Source: Bacteroidota bacterium
GTDB lineage: Bacteria; Bacteroidota; Bacteroidia; Chitinophagales; Chitinophagaceae
Direction of reading: 5' to 3'
Assembly: GCA_028876495.1 (NCBI GenBank)
Contig: JAGWRO010000037.1
Coordinates: forward strand, 1-64,000
Length of the DNA: 64,000 nt
Positions within the stretch are counted from its first letter, which is position 1. Every line of letters starts with the position of its first letter. The notes below the pieces were generated by a model. That model did no database searches and was not told the DNA's origin. It worked only from the letters and a program-made list of their open reading frames with translations. Below are positions 1-8,016 of this stretch, in pieces. The translations under genes were made by a program, and so were the position numbers.

Positions 1-160
1 ATATTAAATTTGGGATAAGGAAAAAAAAATCTTGCGAAGGGGAAAGGTTTAAAAATCCTTTTGAATCTTTCTCTTTCAAAAGAAATTAGAAAAAGGAACT
101 ACCATATTAACTCTCTCACCGGACTTTAGGTACATAGGAACCCCATGTTGGCAGCATACC
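1..160. other. AT-rich flank, no gene seen
   Basis: AT-rich sequence left of the first gene. I see no convincing reading frame, terminator or inverted-repeat boundary of the kind found between the next three genes, so the left end of that unit is not defined here. Confidence 0.4.
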
Positions 161-913
161 CTATTGTGTCGTGTCTTTAGCCGCCTTAATATTTTTTGGT
201 TTCTGTAAACTATTAGTGTCAACTGAAATATTTTTGTACTTGCTAACTGTTTTATTTACGCTGTCTATTTTGTTTTCAACAGATTTAAGTCCACTTGATA
301 ATGTGTCAATTTGCTCTTGCTTGATTTTTGTACCTCCCGTAAACTTAGGAAGTAGGTTAAAAAAAGTGTTTACGAGCAAAGCAATTGTCGTTACGCTTAG
401 TGCAAGAATTGAAACTAAAAACTGTCTTTGAAACCTTTGTTCGTCTCTTGCAATAAACTTACGTTCACAAAATCGTTTGAACTCTTCTGTCGCAATCATT
501 TCTCTGTCACAATAATTAACTAACAAATCGGAAATGTTTTTGTCTGTAAACTGGCTTGTTACAGAAGGAAGGTTGCCTACGCAACCACCAAATTTTGAGT
601 GATTAGATGGTTGTGTTGCTCTTTGTATTGTCAATATATAACCTTCTTTCTCAAGTAAGTTTATAAGGTTTACAGTTGTTAAGATGAAAAATGAAATTTC
701 ATTTATCCTATCAATTATATCCTGGCTTTCTTCAAATGTTAGGTCTGTACTTCTTACAGTGAATTCAAGGAAAACATTTTGAGGATTTTTGGTTATGTCA
801 ATACAGATGCCTCTAAGTTTATGGTCTATTATATTGCCAAGAAAATTATTATTGCCACTGCCTTTTAAAATTCGTACACATAATTCTTGTTCGTCATTAC
901 TAAGTATTCTCAT
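161..913 (-). CDS. Hypothetical protein with one membrane segment and C-terminal coiled coil
   Basis: A 250-aa protein that I do not recognise. The first ~160 residues look soluble. A single hydrophobic segment lies at about residues 165-188 (FLVSILALSVTTIALLVNTF), followed by a polar tail of about 60 residues with heptad-like spacing (IDTLSSGLKSVENKIDSVNK) that could form a coiled coil. There is no signal peptide, so the protein is probably anchored by the internal segment. It is the first of three consecutive minus-strand genes that stand alone between long inverted-repeat spacers, an arrangement expected of mobile gene cassettes. The start is the ATG at 913. No function can be given. Confidence 0.7.
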   Translation of the reverse strand: MRILSNDEQELCVRILKGSGNNNFLGNIIDHKLRGICIDITKNPQNVFLEFTVRSTDLTFEESQDIIDRINEISFFILTTVNLINLLEKEGYILTIQRATQPSNHSKFGGCVGNLPSVTSQFTDKNISDLLVNYCDREMIATEEFKRFCERKFIARDEQRFQRQFLVSILALSVTTIALLVNTFFNLLPKFTGGTKIKQEQIDTLSSGLKSVENKIDSVNKTVSKYKNISVDTNSLQKPKNIKAAKDTTQ

Positions 914-953
914 AAAAGGTTTCTGATTTATTTTGGTGTGTCATACAGGGTTG

Positions 954-1051
954 CTGCTAAAGTTTTTGGCGCTTGGCGAAGAAGCGGATTTCGAAGCACT
1001 ATACTTTCTGCAAGCACTGAACCCGCTTTTTTGCAAAACGCCTGTTAGCAG
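954..1051 (-). repeat. attC-like inverted repeat, site I
   Basis: The spacer between two minus-strand genes has complementary ends: CTGCTAA at 954-960 pairs with TTAGCAG at 1045-1051, and GGCG at 968-971 pairs with CGCC at 1039-1042. A 38-bp core at 964-1001 is identical to 2127-2164 in the next spacer. Size, imperfect dyad symmetry and position just after a gene's stop codon resemble integron attC sites, but the outer boxes do not fit the canonical RYYYAAC/GTTRRRY pattern, so this is attC-like only. Confidence 0.55.
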
Positions 1052-1059
1052 TAGTGGCT

Positions 1060-2043
1060 TTATTTCTCGTCCGTTTCATTGTCAAATAGTTCGTGCAATT
1101 TTTGTTGTAAAAGTTTCTTGTCAGGTAGTTGCGTTTTATATTCTGAAACCATGGTCGGGGAAAGGCTTCTGCTTAAAGCATATTCAACTACTTCACTGTC
1201 TTTGTCCTTGCAGAGTAAAACTCCAATGCTCGGATTTTCATTTGGCTTTCTTACGTCTCTGTCCAAAGCTTCTAGATAAAAGTTAAGCTGTCCCAAATGG
1301 TCGGGTTTAAACTTGTCTGCTTTAAGTTCAAACACCACTAAGCATTGAAGTCCACGGTGGTAGAATAACAAGTCAATATAAAAGTCACTGTTACCAACTT
1401 GCAGTTTATACTCTTCTCCGATGAACAAGAAGTCCTTGCCGAGTTCAAGAATGAAGTTTTTCATTTGTCTTACAAGTCCACGCTGCAAGTCGCTCTCACT
1501 ATGTGGCTCAGGTAAATTCAGAAACTCAAATACATATCTGTCTTTAAAAGTATTTGTCAGGTCGTGATTACTTTCTCTCAACGCTGTGGAGAGTTTTGAG
1601 TTTCCAATCATTGTCCGCTCGAAAAGGCTCGCAGAAATTTGTCGCTCAAGTTCTCTGAAACTAAAATTCTCCTGTTTAGCGAGGTTCAAATAAAACTCCC
1701 TCTCTTCAACAGTCTTGCACCTTGAAAATATTGCCAAATTGTGCGACCAACTAATTTCTCTCAACAGTGTCGAGAGTTTTGAAAAGTCCTTGTAATTCTC
1801 GTAAAACTGCTTCATTCTCCAAATATTTTTGTCGGAGAAGCCTTTTATTTCTGGTTCTTGTGTCTTTATGAAATTGGCTAATTCTGTTACCACAGAGTCA
1901 CCCCATTCTGATTGTTCAATTTTCTTGCTAATATGTTCTCCGATATTCCAATAGAGGTTTATTAGTTCAGCGTTTACGGCTTTTATTGCATTAGTCCGAG
2001 ATTGTTTTATAAGCTGAATTATGTCCGTAAAGCGGTTGTCCAT
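1060..2043 (-). CDS. DUF1016/YhcG-type protein with PDDEXK nuclease domain
   Basis: A 327-aa protein with the two-part layout of the YhcG/DUF1016 family. A helical N-terminal region (about residues 10-150) contains the family-typical stretch around LINLYWNIGEHISKKI. The C-terminal PDDEXK nuclease fold (about 165-310) shows the catalytic pattern D224 (SDFYIDLLFYH) and E239-x-K241 (VVFELKADKF). The family is predicted to act on DNA, and it often sits in restriction, defence or mobile contexts; its precise substrate is unknown. The gene stands alone between attC-like sites I and II, consistent with a mobile cassette carrying a defence-related nuclease. Length is normal for the family, and the catalytic residues appear intact. 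Start is ATG at 2043. Confidence 0.88.
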   Translation of the reverse strand: MDNRFTDIIQLIKQSRTNAIKAVNAELINLYWNIGEHISKKIEQSEWGDSVVTELANFIKTQEPEIKGFSDKNIWRMKQFYENYKDFSKLSTLLREISWSHNLAIFSRCKTVEEREFYLNLAKQENFSFRELERQISASLFERTMIGNSKLSTALRESNHDLTNTFKDRYVFEFLNLPEPHSESDLQRGLVRQMKNFILELGKDFLFIGEEYKLQVGNSDFYIDLLFYHRGLQCLVVFELKADKFKPDHLGQLNFYLEALDRDVRKPNENPSIGVLLCKDKDSEVVEYALSRSLSPTMVSEYKTQLPDKKLLQQKLHELFDNETDEK

Positions 2044-2116
2044 TATTTATTTCTATATCCTACAAATTTATGTTTTTTCAGTCGTGTTTCTTTTTTGGAA
2101 ACAGTTTTCTGCCATT

Positions 2117-2273
2117 ACTGCTAACGTTTTGGCGCTTGGCGAAGAAGCGGATTTCGAAGCACTAAACAGTCAACCCAGCACAAACTTTGACAAAAGCACG
2201 ACTTGTCCCGCCCAAGCGGGAAAGCTTGATTTAAGAACTGAACCGCCACTTTTGGGTAGGTGCTGTTAGCGGT
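2117..2273 (-). repeat. attC-like inverted repeat, site II
   Basis: The ends ACTGCTAAC (2117-2125) and GTTAGCGGT (2265-2273) pair over nine positions with one G-T wobble. The element is 157 bp and includes the 38-bp core shared with site I (2127-2164). It also has matching sequence near its other end (ACTGAACC then a short T run), so sites I and II are homologous along much of their length. It ends five bases before the stop codon of the next gene. Confidence 0.55.
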
Positions 2274-2277
2274 AGGT

Positions 2278-2694
2278 TTATTCTGTCGGTGCATAAATCA
2301 TCGCCAACATAAATGGAATTACTATTATAATCGAAATTAGTAATGCTTTCCAAATCTTTTTGTATTCGTAATTTTCATTAGGGAAATATTTTTTAAAGAA
2401 ATATTCTGTTAGAATTGCTCCCCATCCCATATTTAATAAATATGTCAATGAACTTGTCTTCTTCTCCATACTGTTCACTATGAGTATTGTCAGAACTGTG
2501 AATACTATTGAAGTCAGCAAGACAATATTCGCTTCTTTTTTCCTGTTGTCATCAATTAAGTTTTGTCGTAATAATACTCCACCAAAAATTGGGGCGAAAA
2601 ATATTGAAAACCCCAAAATAGCTTTTTTTGAATAAATCTTATGAGCATTGTTTTGGTTCGATTCTGTCATTGCTAAATTATTTTCTTCTGTCAT
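2278..2694 (-). CDS. Small multi-pass membrane protein
   Basis: A 138-aa protein with a polar N-terminus of about 20 residues and about four hydrophobic segments, near residues 27-43, 57-75, 83-100 and 117-134 (the last containing LLISIIIVIPFMLAMIY). It has no recognisable catalytic motif and I cannot name its family. It is alone between attC-like sites II and III, so it probably arrived as a cassette. Start is ATG at 2694; a second in-frame methionine at residue 9 is also possible. Confidence 0.7.
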   Translation of the reverse strand: MTEENNLAMTESNQNNAHKIYSKKAILGFSIFFAPIFGGVLLRQNLIDDNRKKEANIVLLTSIVFTVLTILIVNSMEKKTSSLTYLLNMGWGAILTEYFFKKYFPNENYEYKKIWKALLISIIIVIPFMLAMIYAPTE

Positions 2695-2738
2695 GTATCT
2701 GGTTTAAAATGTTTGATTAATGTTGTTCTTTTAACTTA

Positions 2739-2840
2739 CCGCTAACACAAAGAAAAGTATCCGAAAAGCCCCGTTAAAAAGCCCTGCTTTAAAAATGAGT
2801 TTGCAGGGGCTTTGCGGTATACTTTTGCGTTGACCGATGT
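2739..2840 (-). repeat. attC-like long hairpin, site III
   Basis: A 102-bp spacer that can fold into a nested hairpin. AAAAGTATCCG (2753-2763) faces CGGTATACTTTT (2815-2826) with one bulge, and AAGCCCTGC (2779-2787) faces GCAGGGGCTT (2803-2812). The outer CCGCTAAC (2739-2746) has a degraded partner around 2830-2837. It differs in sequence from sites I and II but has the same layout and outer box, so it may be a third, diverged recombination site or a strong bidirectional terminator. Confidence 0.45.
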
Positions 2841-3102
2841 TGCCGTAATATTTGCTATTGGGGACAAAGTATCAACGGGTTCTTTTCTTTATGATTGTTT
2901 TTAAAATTAAATTTCGATCTTCAAAACATTTTTTTCTCATTGCTCAATCGTTTCAGATGTCTTGATGATTTAAAAGTAGCTATTATATTTTTCATTCAAT
3001 AATTTTTACACCCCTTTTTTGATTTAGTGCTATAACACTGCCTTTATCCCCATAAAAGGATTGCTATTTTTTTCCTGATAAAATGAACGATTCCAATACC
3101 TG
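2841..3102. other. Left flank of the IS91-like element
   Basis: Noncoding AT-rich sequence between site III and the 3' end of the transposase gene. An IS91 terminus should lie here, but I could not fix it; no convincing gene is present. Confidence 0.35.
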
Positions 3103-4287
3103 CTATCCATCGTCAGCCTGTTGGCGCAGAAGTTCTTTCTGTTTCCACGGATAAAATATTTGCACCAGCCTTAGCGTCTTGTTTTTACAACAGGGGCATT
3201 CATCCATATCGATTCCAAACTGCTCACGCAGTCGGATCTGTAAAGTGATTTTTATTAATCCTTTGTGCAGTGGTAATTTCATTTTTCCAAGCACTTCATT
3301 GATGCGCTGATGACGATTCCGGTTTGCCAGGTAGCCGTAGGTTCTTATTTTGGTAAATCGTTCCGGTAAAATGTGTTGCTCAAAACGCTGGATAAATTCA
3401 CTGGCAGAAAGTGTCATTTGCTTTTGTTTGCCACTATCAGCGTAATCCTTATAATCAAAAGTTACAGTGCCCTCATCATTAATGCTGCTTATTCTATGAT
3501 TACTGATCGCTACTTTATGCGTGTATCTTCCAAGGTATTCTATTACTGCATGAGGGCCACCAAACGGCGCTTTGGCATACACTACCCAGTCTTTTTGATA
3601 AAGCAAATTAAAGAGCTTTTTACCATCTGTATTTTTGGGCAAGGTTACTTCTCCTTTTGTAACCATCTGCTCCAGGGCCTGTAAAAACTTTGCCCTGTAA
3701 ACGATACTCATCGCTTTTACCGGAAACAAAAAAAGCCATGTATTTTTCTTTGCCTCTTTCCATGTATTATCGCCTGTAATGCCACCACCGCTTACGATGC
3801 AGTGCACATGTGGATGGAAACTGAGTTGTTGCCCCCAGGTGTGTAGCACGCTGATAATGCCAGACGTAGCACCGAGGTATTTTGCATCTTTAGCAAAGGT
3901 GAGCAGCGTAGCCGCAGAAGCATCAAACAATAATTTATACAAAAGCTTGCGATGTCCCATCACAACACTGTTCAACTCATGAGGCAATGTAAAGACCACG
4001 TGATAATATTTTACCGGTAGCAGTTCCTGTCTTCTCGCTTCTATCCATTCCTGCTTTTTTACAGCACCGCAGTTGGGGCAGTGCCGATCCCTGCAACTGT
4101 GGTACTGATATTTTACATGGCTGCATTGCTCATTGCTGCATTGATACACATGATAGCCTAATGCGGAGGTGCGGCATGTTTTTATTCGTTGTAACACCTT
4201 TTGTACATGAAGATTTTTATTTGCCGGCAGCACATGTTTTTGCAGCAACTGTTGAACGGTTGCATGTGGTGCTGTATAAGATAACAT
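3103..4287 (-). CDS. IS91-family transposase
   Basis: A 394-aa HUH-type rolling-circle transposase. The N-terminal zinc-binding domain shows C50, C55, C65, C70 and C73 (in CSNEQCSHVKY and CRDRHCPNCG). The metal-binding HUH motif is HPHVH at residues 158-162, followed by SGGG. The catalytic tyrosine region is the family-typical EYLGRYTHKVAISN. Length is that of an intact family member, with no frameshift. It is the second gene of a two-gene minus-strand unit and starts six bases after the recombinase stop, so translation is probably coupled. Confidence 0.95.
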   Translation of the reverse strand: MLSYTAPHATVQQLLQKHVLPANKNLHVQKVLQRIKTCRTSALGYHVYQCSNEQCSHVKYQYHSCRDRHCPNCGAVKKQEWIEARRQELLPVKYYHVVFTLPHELNSVVMGHRKLLYKLLFDASAATLLTFAKDAKYLGATSGIISVLHTWGQQLSFHPHVHCIVSGGGITGDNTWKEAKKNTWLFLFPVKAMSIVYRAKFLQALEQMVTKGEVTLPKNTDGKKLFNLLYQKDWVVYAKAPFGGPHAVIEYLGRYTHKVAISNHRISSINDEGTVTFDYKDYADSGKQKQMTLSASEFIQRFEQHILPERFTKIRTYGYLANRNRHQRINEVLGKMKLPLHKGLIKITLQIRLREQFGIDMDECPCCKNKTLRLVQIFYPWKQKELLRQQADDG

Positions 4288-4293
4288 GAAGCA

Positions 4294-5160
4294 TCATTTT
4301 AAATTTTGTTTAATGATGTTGTTATCTTTTGCCAGTAGCAATGCATCATAAGGATTAAATATCCCCTCAGTGCGTTTTGAAGTGAGATGCATGTACTTCA
4401 TGGTCGTTTGTAAACTACTGTGTCCAAGTAGTTCTTTTATAGTGTGCAGGTCTGTTCCGTTATCAAGCAGATGCGTTGCAAAGCTATGACGTATGGTATG
4501 GATGGTGTAGTTCTTACTTTCAAGCCCCACTTTCAATAACGCTTTTTGCATGATGTGCTGTATGCTGCGCACACTGTACTTTTTACCGGGCTTTGATCCA
4601 TTGAAAAGATATTCTTTGGGTTTGTAAATAAGATAGTAGGCCCTTAGCTCCATAAGTACCTGCTGCGACATGATAGTGTACCGATCTTTAGAACCCTTAC
4701 CCTGCACTATTTTGATACGCATGTTTTTGGAGTCAATATCTGCTATCCTGCAATTAGCTATCTCACTTACACGCATACCGGAACTATATAACAACATCAG
4801 GATCGTACGATGCTTTAGGTTTGAGACACCGTCAATAACCTCCATAATTTCTTCAGGCAACATCACCGGCGGAAGTTTATTTTCCGGTCTGGGATAAATA
4901 ACGGTCGGGATTACATAAGGACGCTTTGCCACATGTCGCATAAAAAAAGAAATACTTTGTGCCGCCATCCGGCATTTTACCCGGCTGCATTCAAGTGTTT
5001 TAGCCAGGTAAAGCAAATACTGTGTAATCATCGCCTCAGTAAAATCCAGAGGATCTGCATCAGGATAATAAACAAAAAAGAAACGGAGTTCTGCCAGGTA
5101 ATGACGAATGGTGAGCGGGCTGTAGTGGCCAAGAGATAAATACTCATTAGCTTTTTCCAA
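4294..5160 (-). CDS. Tyrosine recombinase of the IS91-like element
   Basis: A 288-aa XerC/D-like tyrosine recombinase with an N-terminal SAM-like core-binding domain (about 1-90) and a C-terminal catalytic domain. Visible catalytic residues are R in SSGMRVSEIA, the H-x-x-R pair in HTIRHSFATHLLDNGTDLH, H in LLGHSSLQTT and the nucleophile Y in MKYMHL. In Bacteroidota such genes commonly precede IS91 transposases and are thought to travel with them; their exact role is not established. The listed start is a TTG. The frame stays open upstream to about 5220 with protein-like sequence (KKKSLSPQAVAALEKANEYL), so the true protein may be up to 20 residues longer and start at a non-ATG codon. Confidence 0.92.
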   Translation of the reverse strand: MEKANEYLSLGHYSPLTIRHYLAELRFFFVYYPDADPLDFTEAMITQYLLYLAKTLECSRVKCRMAAQSISFFMRHVAKRPYVIPTVIYPRPENKLPPVMLPEEIMEVIDGVSNLKHRTILMLLYSSGMRVSEIANCRIADIDSKNMRIKIVQGKGSKDRYTIMSQQVLMELRAYYLIYKPKEYLFNGSKPGKKYSVRSIQHIMQKALLKVGLESKNYTIHTIRHSFATHLLDNGTDLHTIKELLGHSSLQTTMKYMHLTSKRTEGIFNPYDALLLAKDNNIIKQNLK

Positions 5161-5259
5161 TGCCGCAACAGCTTGCGGACTTAGTGATTTTTTTTTCCAT
5201 GACTTAATAGTTTTTATGATTAAAAAATAAAACTACAAGTTAGGAAAGAATCCAAACTC

Positions 5260-5277
5260 ATCGCCTCTATAGGCGAT
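5260..5277. repeat. Perfect hairpin, candidate IS91-like terminus
   Basis: ATCGCCT (5260-5266) and AGGCGAT (5271-5277) form a 7-bp stem around the loop CTAT. It lies about 100 bp upstream of the recombinase gene and next to a GTTC tetranucleotide (5282-5285). A role as rolling-circle start or end site is inferred. Confidence 0.45.
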
Positions 5278-5372
5278 GTTGGTTCAACTCATAAATATAC
5301 GAAAGTTTTTAACCTATCCAACTTGCGTATATTTTTTTAAAAAATTAATTATTACGCCGTTATAAAAATAAA

Positions 5373-5392
5373 CGAAAGTTTTTGAACTTTCG
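5373..5392. repeat. Short perfect hairpin between mobile genes
   Basis: CGAAAGTT (5373-5380), loop TTTG, AACTTTCG (5385-5392). The left arm's sequence CGAAAGTTTTT also occurs near 5295. It lacks a U-tract on either strand that would make it a clear terminator; function unknown. Confidence 0.3.
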
Positions 5393-5452
5393 CAAATACA
5401 ATTTAATTGATTTGTACCTCGCTCACAAATTTGTGCTTATTTTAATAATAGG

Positions 5453-5842
5453 TTATTCATAAATTCTAAGTTGCCCCTCTTTATTTGCAATTTTTTTTAG
5501 GACGGTTTTTAGGTTTTCAAACATTTTATCTTTTGCATGTATCGTAATTTCAAATATTTCATTATTGTAGGTTATTAAAATCTTTTTTCTATATACGTCT
5601 ATGGTAAAATCCTTTAACGCTCCGGCTTTATCAAAATCAAGCGTTTCAAAATAATAATAGTCTTCTTCAAATTCATCCTCGCCATAAGATCTTTGGAGTA
5701 AAATGTATGGTTTCATTGATGCCAATATTTTCTGAACAGAGCTTTTAATATATAGGTCATATTTTTCTTTTTCCTCGCTAAACTCAATAGTGCAACCAAG
5801 TTCATCATCAGATATTGATATTTCTTTGCAATCCAGTTTCAT
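5453..5842 (-). CDS. Hypothetical acidic protein
   Basis: A 129-aa soluble protein rich in Asp/Glu and aromatic residues (EDEFEEDYYYFETLDFD) with alternating beta-like stretches in the C-terminal half. There is no signal peptide or membrane segment and no motif that I recognise. It lies between two recombinase genes and is probably cargo of one of them. Small acidic proteins in such places are sometimes immunity or anti-restriction proteins, but nothing in this sequence proves that. Start is ATG at 5842. Confidence 0.65.
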   Translation of the reverse strand: MKLDCKEISISDDELGCTIEFSEEKEKYDLYIKSSVQKILASMKPYILLQRSYGEDEFEEDYYYFETLDFDKAGALKDFTIDVYRKKILITYNNEIFEITIHAKDKMFENLKTVLKKIANKEGQLRIYE

Positions 5843-5879
5843 TAGTTTTTGTGAAATTATGGCAGCTGAATTTATTACA

Positions 5880-7100
5880 TTATTCCAAATTTAAATTATC
5901 CAACGGGCTTACCACCTGCAGCATATCCCGGTTGGTTACATGCAGATAGCGGAGTGTTGTTTTAATATCATTGTGCCCCAGTAACTTCATAATCATGGTT
6001 ACATCTGTTCCCTTATCAAGCAAATGTGTGGCAAAGCTATGGCGTAAAGCATGTACACTTCCCGGCTTAAGAATACCTGCTTTTTGTTTTGCGGCATTTA
6101 AAACAAGTTGCAAACTTCGGGTGCTATAGGGTTCACCGGCATTTTGGCCGCTAAATAAATAGCCCTTAGGTAATGGTTTATAAGTATTCCAATATTCCCG
6201 CAACATTACTAAGAGTACAGGGCTCAAAGTAACCATGCGGTCTTTTTTGCCTTTAGCATTCTCAATTAAAATACACATACGCTTACTATCTATGTTGGCG
6301 GTTTTAATAGCAACTACTTCACTTACCCGTAATCCACCGCTGTAAGCCAGCATCAACATAACTTTATGTTTTAAATTAGAGGTAGCTTTTAATATGGCTA
6401 CAATCTCATCCTGGTTAAAAAACCTGGGTAATTGCAGCGGTTTCTTCGGCCTCGGTATTTCCCAAAAAAACTTTTCTTTTCCCAAAACTTGTTCGTAGTA
6501 AAATTTCAACGCATTGATTCTGCTATGCAAAGTAGCTTCCGATAAATGCAGCGTATTAAAACAATATTGTAAATAATCTTTCAGCCTGGGAACGCTAAAA
6601 CTGTCGGCTGGCTTATCTTTTATCGTTTGTAAAAACTGGCGGAACTCGTTGTCGTAGGTGCGAATGGTGCTTTTGCTATACGATTTTAAAACCAGGTGCC
6701 GGTTAAATTGTTGTAATGCGTCTCTGTTTTCTTTACTTAATGTATGAGGATAATTAACGAAACCTGAAGACTTTGAAAGCGCTACTTTATCTTTTTTTAT
6801 TTCTGTTTTTACAACAGCTTTAATTGGTGATGATGAAAATTGAACCAGGTTATTTTTTTTCTTTTCTAACAAAAATTTTTTTAATTCGGCTATTTCTAAC
6901 TCCGCCTTATTTTCTAATGCAGATTTTAAATGTAAATAATTTTCTCCGGTGCAGGGTACATACCAGCAACTGTTGCTTTTGCTCCATCTCGCCCCCGCCG
7001 CTTTTTGTATCAACGATTGTATCAACCCATTTTTCTCAAAATAAATCCCGATGCATTTCTGCCCCCGGTGATATAATGGTTTTAAAATAATACTTTGCAT
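5880..7100 (-). CDS. Tyrosine recombinase with extra N-terminal domain
   Basis: A 406-aa site-specific recombinase. The C-terminal two-thirds is a complete core-binding plus catalytic region: R in SGGLRVSEVVAIK, HALRHSFATHLLDKG, H in LLGHNDIKTTLR and Y in RYLHV. The N-terminal ~90 residues form an additional module ending in GARWSKSNSCWYVPC, which resembles the small HARP-like fold (typically ...GARWxxxxxxWxVP). A lysine-rich linker at about residues 80-120 joins them. It lacks the extra helix insertion that defines integron IntI, so it should not be called an integron integrase. It may drive mobility of the surrounding accessory region. Confidence 0.92.
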   Translation of the reverse strand: MQSIILKPLYHRGQKCIGIYFEKNGLIQSLIQKAAGARWSKSNSCWYVPCTGENYLHLKSALENKAELEIAELKKFLLEKKKNNLVQFSSSPIKAVVKTEIKKDKVALSKSSGFVNYPHTLSKENRDALQQFNRHLVLKSYSKSTIRTYDNEFRQFLQTIKDKPADSFSVPRLKDYLQYCFNTLHLSEATLHSRINALKFYYEQVLGKEKFFWEIPRPKKPLQLPRFFNQDEIVAILKATSNLKHKVMLMLAYSGGLRVSEVVAIKTANIDSKRMCILIENAKGKKDRMVTLSPVLLVMLREYWNTYKPLPKGYLFSGQNAGEPYSTRSLQLVLNAAKQKAGILKPGSVHALRHSFATHLLDKGTDVTMIMKLLGHNDIKTTLRYLHVTNRDMLQVVSPLDNLNLE

Positions 7101-7141
7101 TTAGTTTACTTTTAAGCGTATCCAGCATCCAGCATCCAGCA

Positions 7142-7498
7142 TCAAGTATCCTGCACTTCAGCCTTCCCCTTTTTATCCAACAAAACCACCTGCTCCGCCA
7201 CTACCTCTGTTACATACTTCTTTTGCCCGTCTTTATCTTCATACTGCCGGTTGCGCAGTTTTCCTTCAATATACAGCAGACTTCCTTTATGAACATATTC
7301 ATTTACTAGTGAAGCAATCCCGCGCCAGGCTATCACAGTATGCCAATCGGTGCGCGATTGCAATTCGCCGTTTTTGAGCCGGTAGGTTTCAGTTGTTGCA
7401 ATCATTAGTTTGGCCACGGGCGTGCCATCCTGCAGTGTTTTATATTCCGTTTCTTTGCCGGAATTACCCACAAGGATTACTTTGTTGATTCCTCTCAT
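7142..7498 (-). CDS. ssb: Single-stranded DNA-binding protein
   Basis: A 118-aa OB-fold protein: INKVILVGNSGKETEYK at the start, the TDWHTVIAWRGIA core, and GSLLYIEGKLRNRQY near residue 85. The family binds ssDNA during replication, repair and recombination. I place the start at the ATG at 7498 rather than the upstream GTG at 7504, because MRGINKVILVGN matches the family N-terminus. It is short and lacks the long acidic tail (DDDIPF-type tip) of housekeeping SSB, ending instead in GKAEVQDT. That fits an accessory, mobile-element-borne SSB. The neighbouring recombinase and the tandem-repeat array upstream support a mobile-element setting. Confidence 0.92.
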   Translation of the reverse strand: MRGINKVILVGNSGKETEYKTLQDGTPVAKLMIATTETYRLKNGELQSRTDWHTVIAWRGIASLVNEYVHKGSLLYIEGKLRNRQYEDKDGQKKYVTEVVAEQVVLLDKKGKAEVQDT

Positions 7499-7504
7499 AA
7501 GCAC

Positions 7505-7802
7505 TTGTTTTTAAATTTTTATTCAATGGAAAATGCAGTTTTTATTTTTTGGCAGGCAGAGGGCTTTGCCTATCTGAATTACAGTTAGTAATGGCCAACA
7601 CACAAGCACCCGGTAATGGCAAAATAAATTTGATATGGAAAGTTAGGGTTTTTGGATGAAAATTTACACTCTCTATTTTTTTAATAAAAAGGATTTTATC
7701 TTCTGATACGGATCAGATCGGTTTTAACCTTCCTTCTTTAAACTGACATCAGTTTTTTGGAACAAGGCCGGGGAGAAAAAAGCCTCTCTGACAAACCATA
7801 TA
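7505..7802. other. Intergenic DNA upstream of ssb
   Basis: AT-rich noncoding sequence between the ssb start and the 22-bp repeat array. It should hold the ssb promoter on the minus strand, but no clear -33/-7 pair is visible. Confidence 0.35.
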
Positions 7803-8016
7803 ATGGCCATCGTAATGCCTTACTATGGCCATTATAGTACCTTAGTATGACCATCATAGTACCTTAGTATGACCTTCATAATACCTTACTATGGTCATCA
7901 TAGTACCTTATGATTACCTTCATAGTAACTTAGTATGACCATCATAATACCTTACTATGGCCTTTATAATACCTTATTATGATCTTCATACAGCTATATC
8001 ATGGCCATTTTACACC
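7803..8016. repeat. 22-bp imperfect tandem repeat array, about 9.5 units
   Basis: Units run head to tail with consensus ATGRCCATCATARTACCTTA plus a 2-base ending. Starts are 7803, 7825, 7847, 7869, 7891, 7910, 7935, 7957, 7979 and 8001. Nearly all units are exactly 22 bp; the fifth is 19 and the sixth 25, so the overall register is kept. The period is not a multiple of three and no reading frame crosses it, so it is not coding. Some units contain the palindrome ATGGCCAT. Length, period and nearness to ssb recall replication iterons, but no Rep gene is seen in the window. Confidence 0.8.

Larger units (their letters stand above)
2841..5290 (-). mobile_element. IS91-family element carrying a tyrosine recombinase (ends approximate)
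   Basis: Two co-oriented genes, a tyrosine recombinase (5160-4294) and an IS91-type HUH transposase (4287-3103), are separated by six bases and form the element's operon. IS91 elements move by rolling-circle replication and end in hairpins rather than long terminal inverted repeats. A perfect hairpin at 5260-5277 followed by GTTC (5282-5285, GAAC on the minus strand) is a good candidate for one end, because IS91 insertion sites are tetranucleotides of the GAAC/CAAG type. The other end is assumed to fall between 2841 and 3102. Confidence 0.6.

Noticed and set aside
2021-2269. Plus-strand small gene in spacer II
   Set aside because: It reads through the attC-like repeat and the nuclease gene's 5' end in another frame.
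954-2840. Canonical class of integron with IntI
   Set aside because: End boxes do not fit RYYYAAC/GTTRRRY, and neither tyrosine recombinase has the IntI-specific insertion.
2739-2840. Simple terminator for neighbouring genes
   Set aside because: The hairpin is too long and nested, it lacks a clean T-run on the needed strand, and it matches the spacer layout of the preceding genes; a terminator role is still possible.
7803-8016. CRISPR array
   Set aside because: Units are contiguous 22-bp repeats without unique spacers, and no cas gene is present.
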